A DNA stretch of 64,000 nt from Akkermansiaceae bacterium (GTDB lineage: Bacteria; Verrucomicrobiota; Verrucomicrobiia; Verrucomicrobiales; Akkermansiaceae): positions 62,001 through 126,000 of the forward strand of contig CAJIZY010000009.1 in the NCBI GenBank assembly GCA_905181965.1, read 5' to 3'. Of this stretch, positions 62,693-64,000 are shown in pieces (the first letter of the stretch is position 1; each line of letters begins with the position of its first letter). The position numbers and the translations under genes were made by a program. The notes below the pieces were generated by a model. It was given only the letters and a program-made list of their open reading frames with translations. It did no database searches and was not told the origin of the DNA.

Positions 62693-64000
62693 CCTGTCGA
62701 TGCCATGGTGGCTACCCTCCCTTTTCTGGATGGTCAAACTAAGATCTGTACTCACATGTCTTGGGGCTTTAATGCCAATATCGCAACATGGTCACCCTAT
62801 CATGGGGCCGCCTATGCCGTCACCGAATCTGTCTGCCGGGCCGTCGCTTCAGGCGCCCGCTTAAGCGACATTCGTCTCACTCTCCAGGAATACTTTCCAA
62901 AGCTTGGGGATGACTCTTCCCGCTGGGGACTTCCCTTTGCAGCACTACTCGGTGCCTTCAAGGCACAACATGAACTCCGACTCGCCGCTATCGGTGGAAA
63001 AGATTCCATGTCAGGAACATTCAACGACATTGATGTCCCGCCTACCCTAGTCTCTTTCGCTCTCGCCCCCGGAAACACAAAACAAGTCGTGTCTCCTGAA
63101 TTCAAAAAAGTCGGTTCACTTATTTCTTTTATCGAGGTTCCGCGCGACGAAAATCAACTTCCAGATTTCGGCACGCTCAAGAAAATTGCCGACACCCTTC
63201 ACGGAGCAAATATCCTCGCCGCTCATACTTTGGATCACGGGGGTATTGCCACTGGCCTCAGCAAGATGGCATTCGGGAACGGAATCGGTGCGAGCATTAA
63301 GACAGACATCGATCTCCACCAAGAGCGCTTCCTTTCCTTTCTGATTGAATCAAAAGGGTGGCTGTCGAATATTAACTTACACGGAAAAAAACAAATTCGA
63401 CGAAATGAGCACACATTGGCCTCGAAGGTAGGGGAACTTTATGATGCATGGACTAGCCCCCTCGCTGAAATCTATCCAGAGACCGAGGACCCTTCAACGA
63501 GCGAAGCCGATACCTTCACCTCAACTTTTGAATCTAAACGCTCAACCACTAAAACCCAAAATCCTAAGGTCATCATCCCGGCGTTTCCCGGAACCAACTC
63601 AGAATACGATTCTGCGAAAGCATTTCGCGAAGCAGGTGCCCAAGCCGAAATCCAAGTCTTTCGTAACCTCACTCCGCAAGCAGTTGAGGAATCACTCTCT
63701 AATCTAGCTGAAAGCATCCGCAAATCTCAGATTCTCATGCTGCCCGGTGGTTTCTCAGCTGGTGACGAGCCGGCGGGATCAGGAAAGTTCATCGCGACTA
63801 TTCTTCGGAGCCCCGAGGTTGCCGACGCAGTCATGGATCTCCTCAAAAACCGCGATGGCCTCATCTTAGGAATCTGCAATGGTTTCCAGGCGCTCATAAA
63901 AACAGGCCTCGTTCCATATGGTGAAATTCGGGAACCCCAACTCGGAGACCCCACTCTGACCTTCAACGATATTGGAAGACACATTGCCCGTTACGCAACC
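62693..64000 (+). CDS. purL: PurL C-terminal part with glutamine amidotransferase domain (partial, runs off window)
   Basis: From CCT at 62693 frame 0 is open to the window end (435 codons seen). It reads PVDAMVATLPFLDGQTKICT, YGAAYAV-type ATP-binding half (WSPYHGAAYAVTESVCRAVA), FAALLGAFKAQHELRLAAIG, GGKDSMSGTFNDIDVPPTLV, then a class I glutamine amidotransferase (VIIPAFPGTNSEYDSAKAFR, ILMLPGGFSAGDEPAGSGKF). The nucleophile Cys (codon 63875-63877) is in GICNGFQALIKTGLVPYGEI. This is a normal end for the large single-chain PurL. It is in the same frame as the N-terminal part, because the two upstream frame errors cancel. No start codon of its own with a ribosome site is evident, so it is not likely to be translated separately. 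Confidence 0.9.

Overview
The window looks like a chromosomal stretch of a Verrucomicrobiota bacterium (PVC superphylum), probably of the Verrucomicrobiales and perhaps marine. The evidence is two PVC-type heme-binding CxxCH proteins, a giant CotH/lamin-tail surface protein, tandem membrane-anchored alpha/alpha-toroid proteins of a kind common in that phylum, a Tat-targeted NHL propeller and a DUF1080-like lipoprotein, mixed with ordinary housekeeping genes. I saw no tRNA, rRNA, CRISPR array, IS element, prophage or integron. No lineage was verified by search.

Layout. 1-1.7 kb: nusA and the start of a probable infB (minus strand), with a terminator-like hairpin just upstream of nusA. 1.7-9.4 kb: a lipoprotein, two large secreted propeller/HEAT/cytochrome proteins and a small SHD1-like protein with an in-frame TGA. 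9.6-16.2 kb: a PAS histidine kinase, an NtrC-type regulator, a GT-C-like membrane protein, xseB and dxs. 16.9-19.7 kb: a MoxR/DUF58/BatD-like cluster in which the DUF58 gene is frameshifted. 19.7-25.4 kb: a SulP transporter, a Tat NHL propeller protein, recF, a MYG1-family protein and a family 2 glycosyltransferase. 25.5-30.7 kb: smc and an SMP-30 protein, separated by a non-coding stretch with a perfect 16-bp palindrome. 30.9-35.8 kb: a processive GT2 synthase, an L,D-transpeptidase and glnD. 35.8-39.9 kb: an altered aminopeptidase P, a small protein, and sucD and sucC. 40.3-45.9 kb: secA, a bioF-like gene, fabG and a sixA-like gene. 46.2-52 kb: two tandem toroid proteins, a corrinoid adenosyltransferase, a Tat TIM-barrel protein and a GH16 enzyme. 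52-60.6 kb: a 2863-residue surface protein. 60.7-64 kb: a disrupted purL that runs off the window end.

The most striking signal is a recurring kind of lesion. In three otherwise well-preserved housekeeping genes, a short block holding an almost invariant motif has been replaced by foreign coding sequence of similar length. (1) In purL a block is replaced by an exact 75-bp copy of this genome's own sucC (39585-39659 on the minus strand equals 62233-62307), and a second block by what reads as an RmuC fragment. (2) In secA the motif III block (normally NYFR...GMTGTA) is replaced in frame by a Glu/Thr-rich segment. (3) In aminopeptidase P the block with both metal-binding aspartates is replaced in frame by 56 residues of thrombospondin-type-3-like acidic sequence. 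Such patches could be microhomology-driven ectopic gene conversion or template switching in the cell, or an assembly or polishing artefact that hops at shared k-mers. Because secA and purL are normally essential or important, the artefact explanation must be excluded first. Raw-read mapping across the junctions would decide it.

Functionally, the intact genes cover transcription elongation, central carbon metabolism, isoprenoid precursor supply, DNA repair and chromosome organisation, nitrogen sensing, protein export, envelope and glycan synthesis, and a set of secreted propeller and surface proteins suited to polysaccharide-rich environments.
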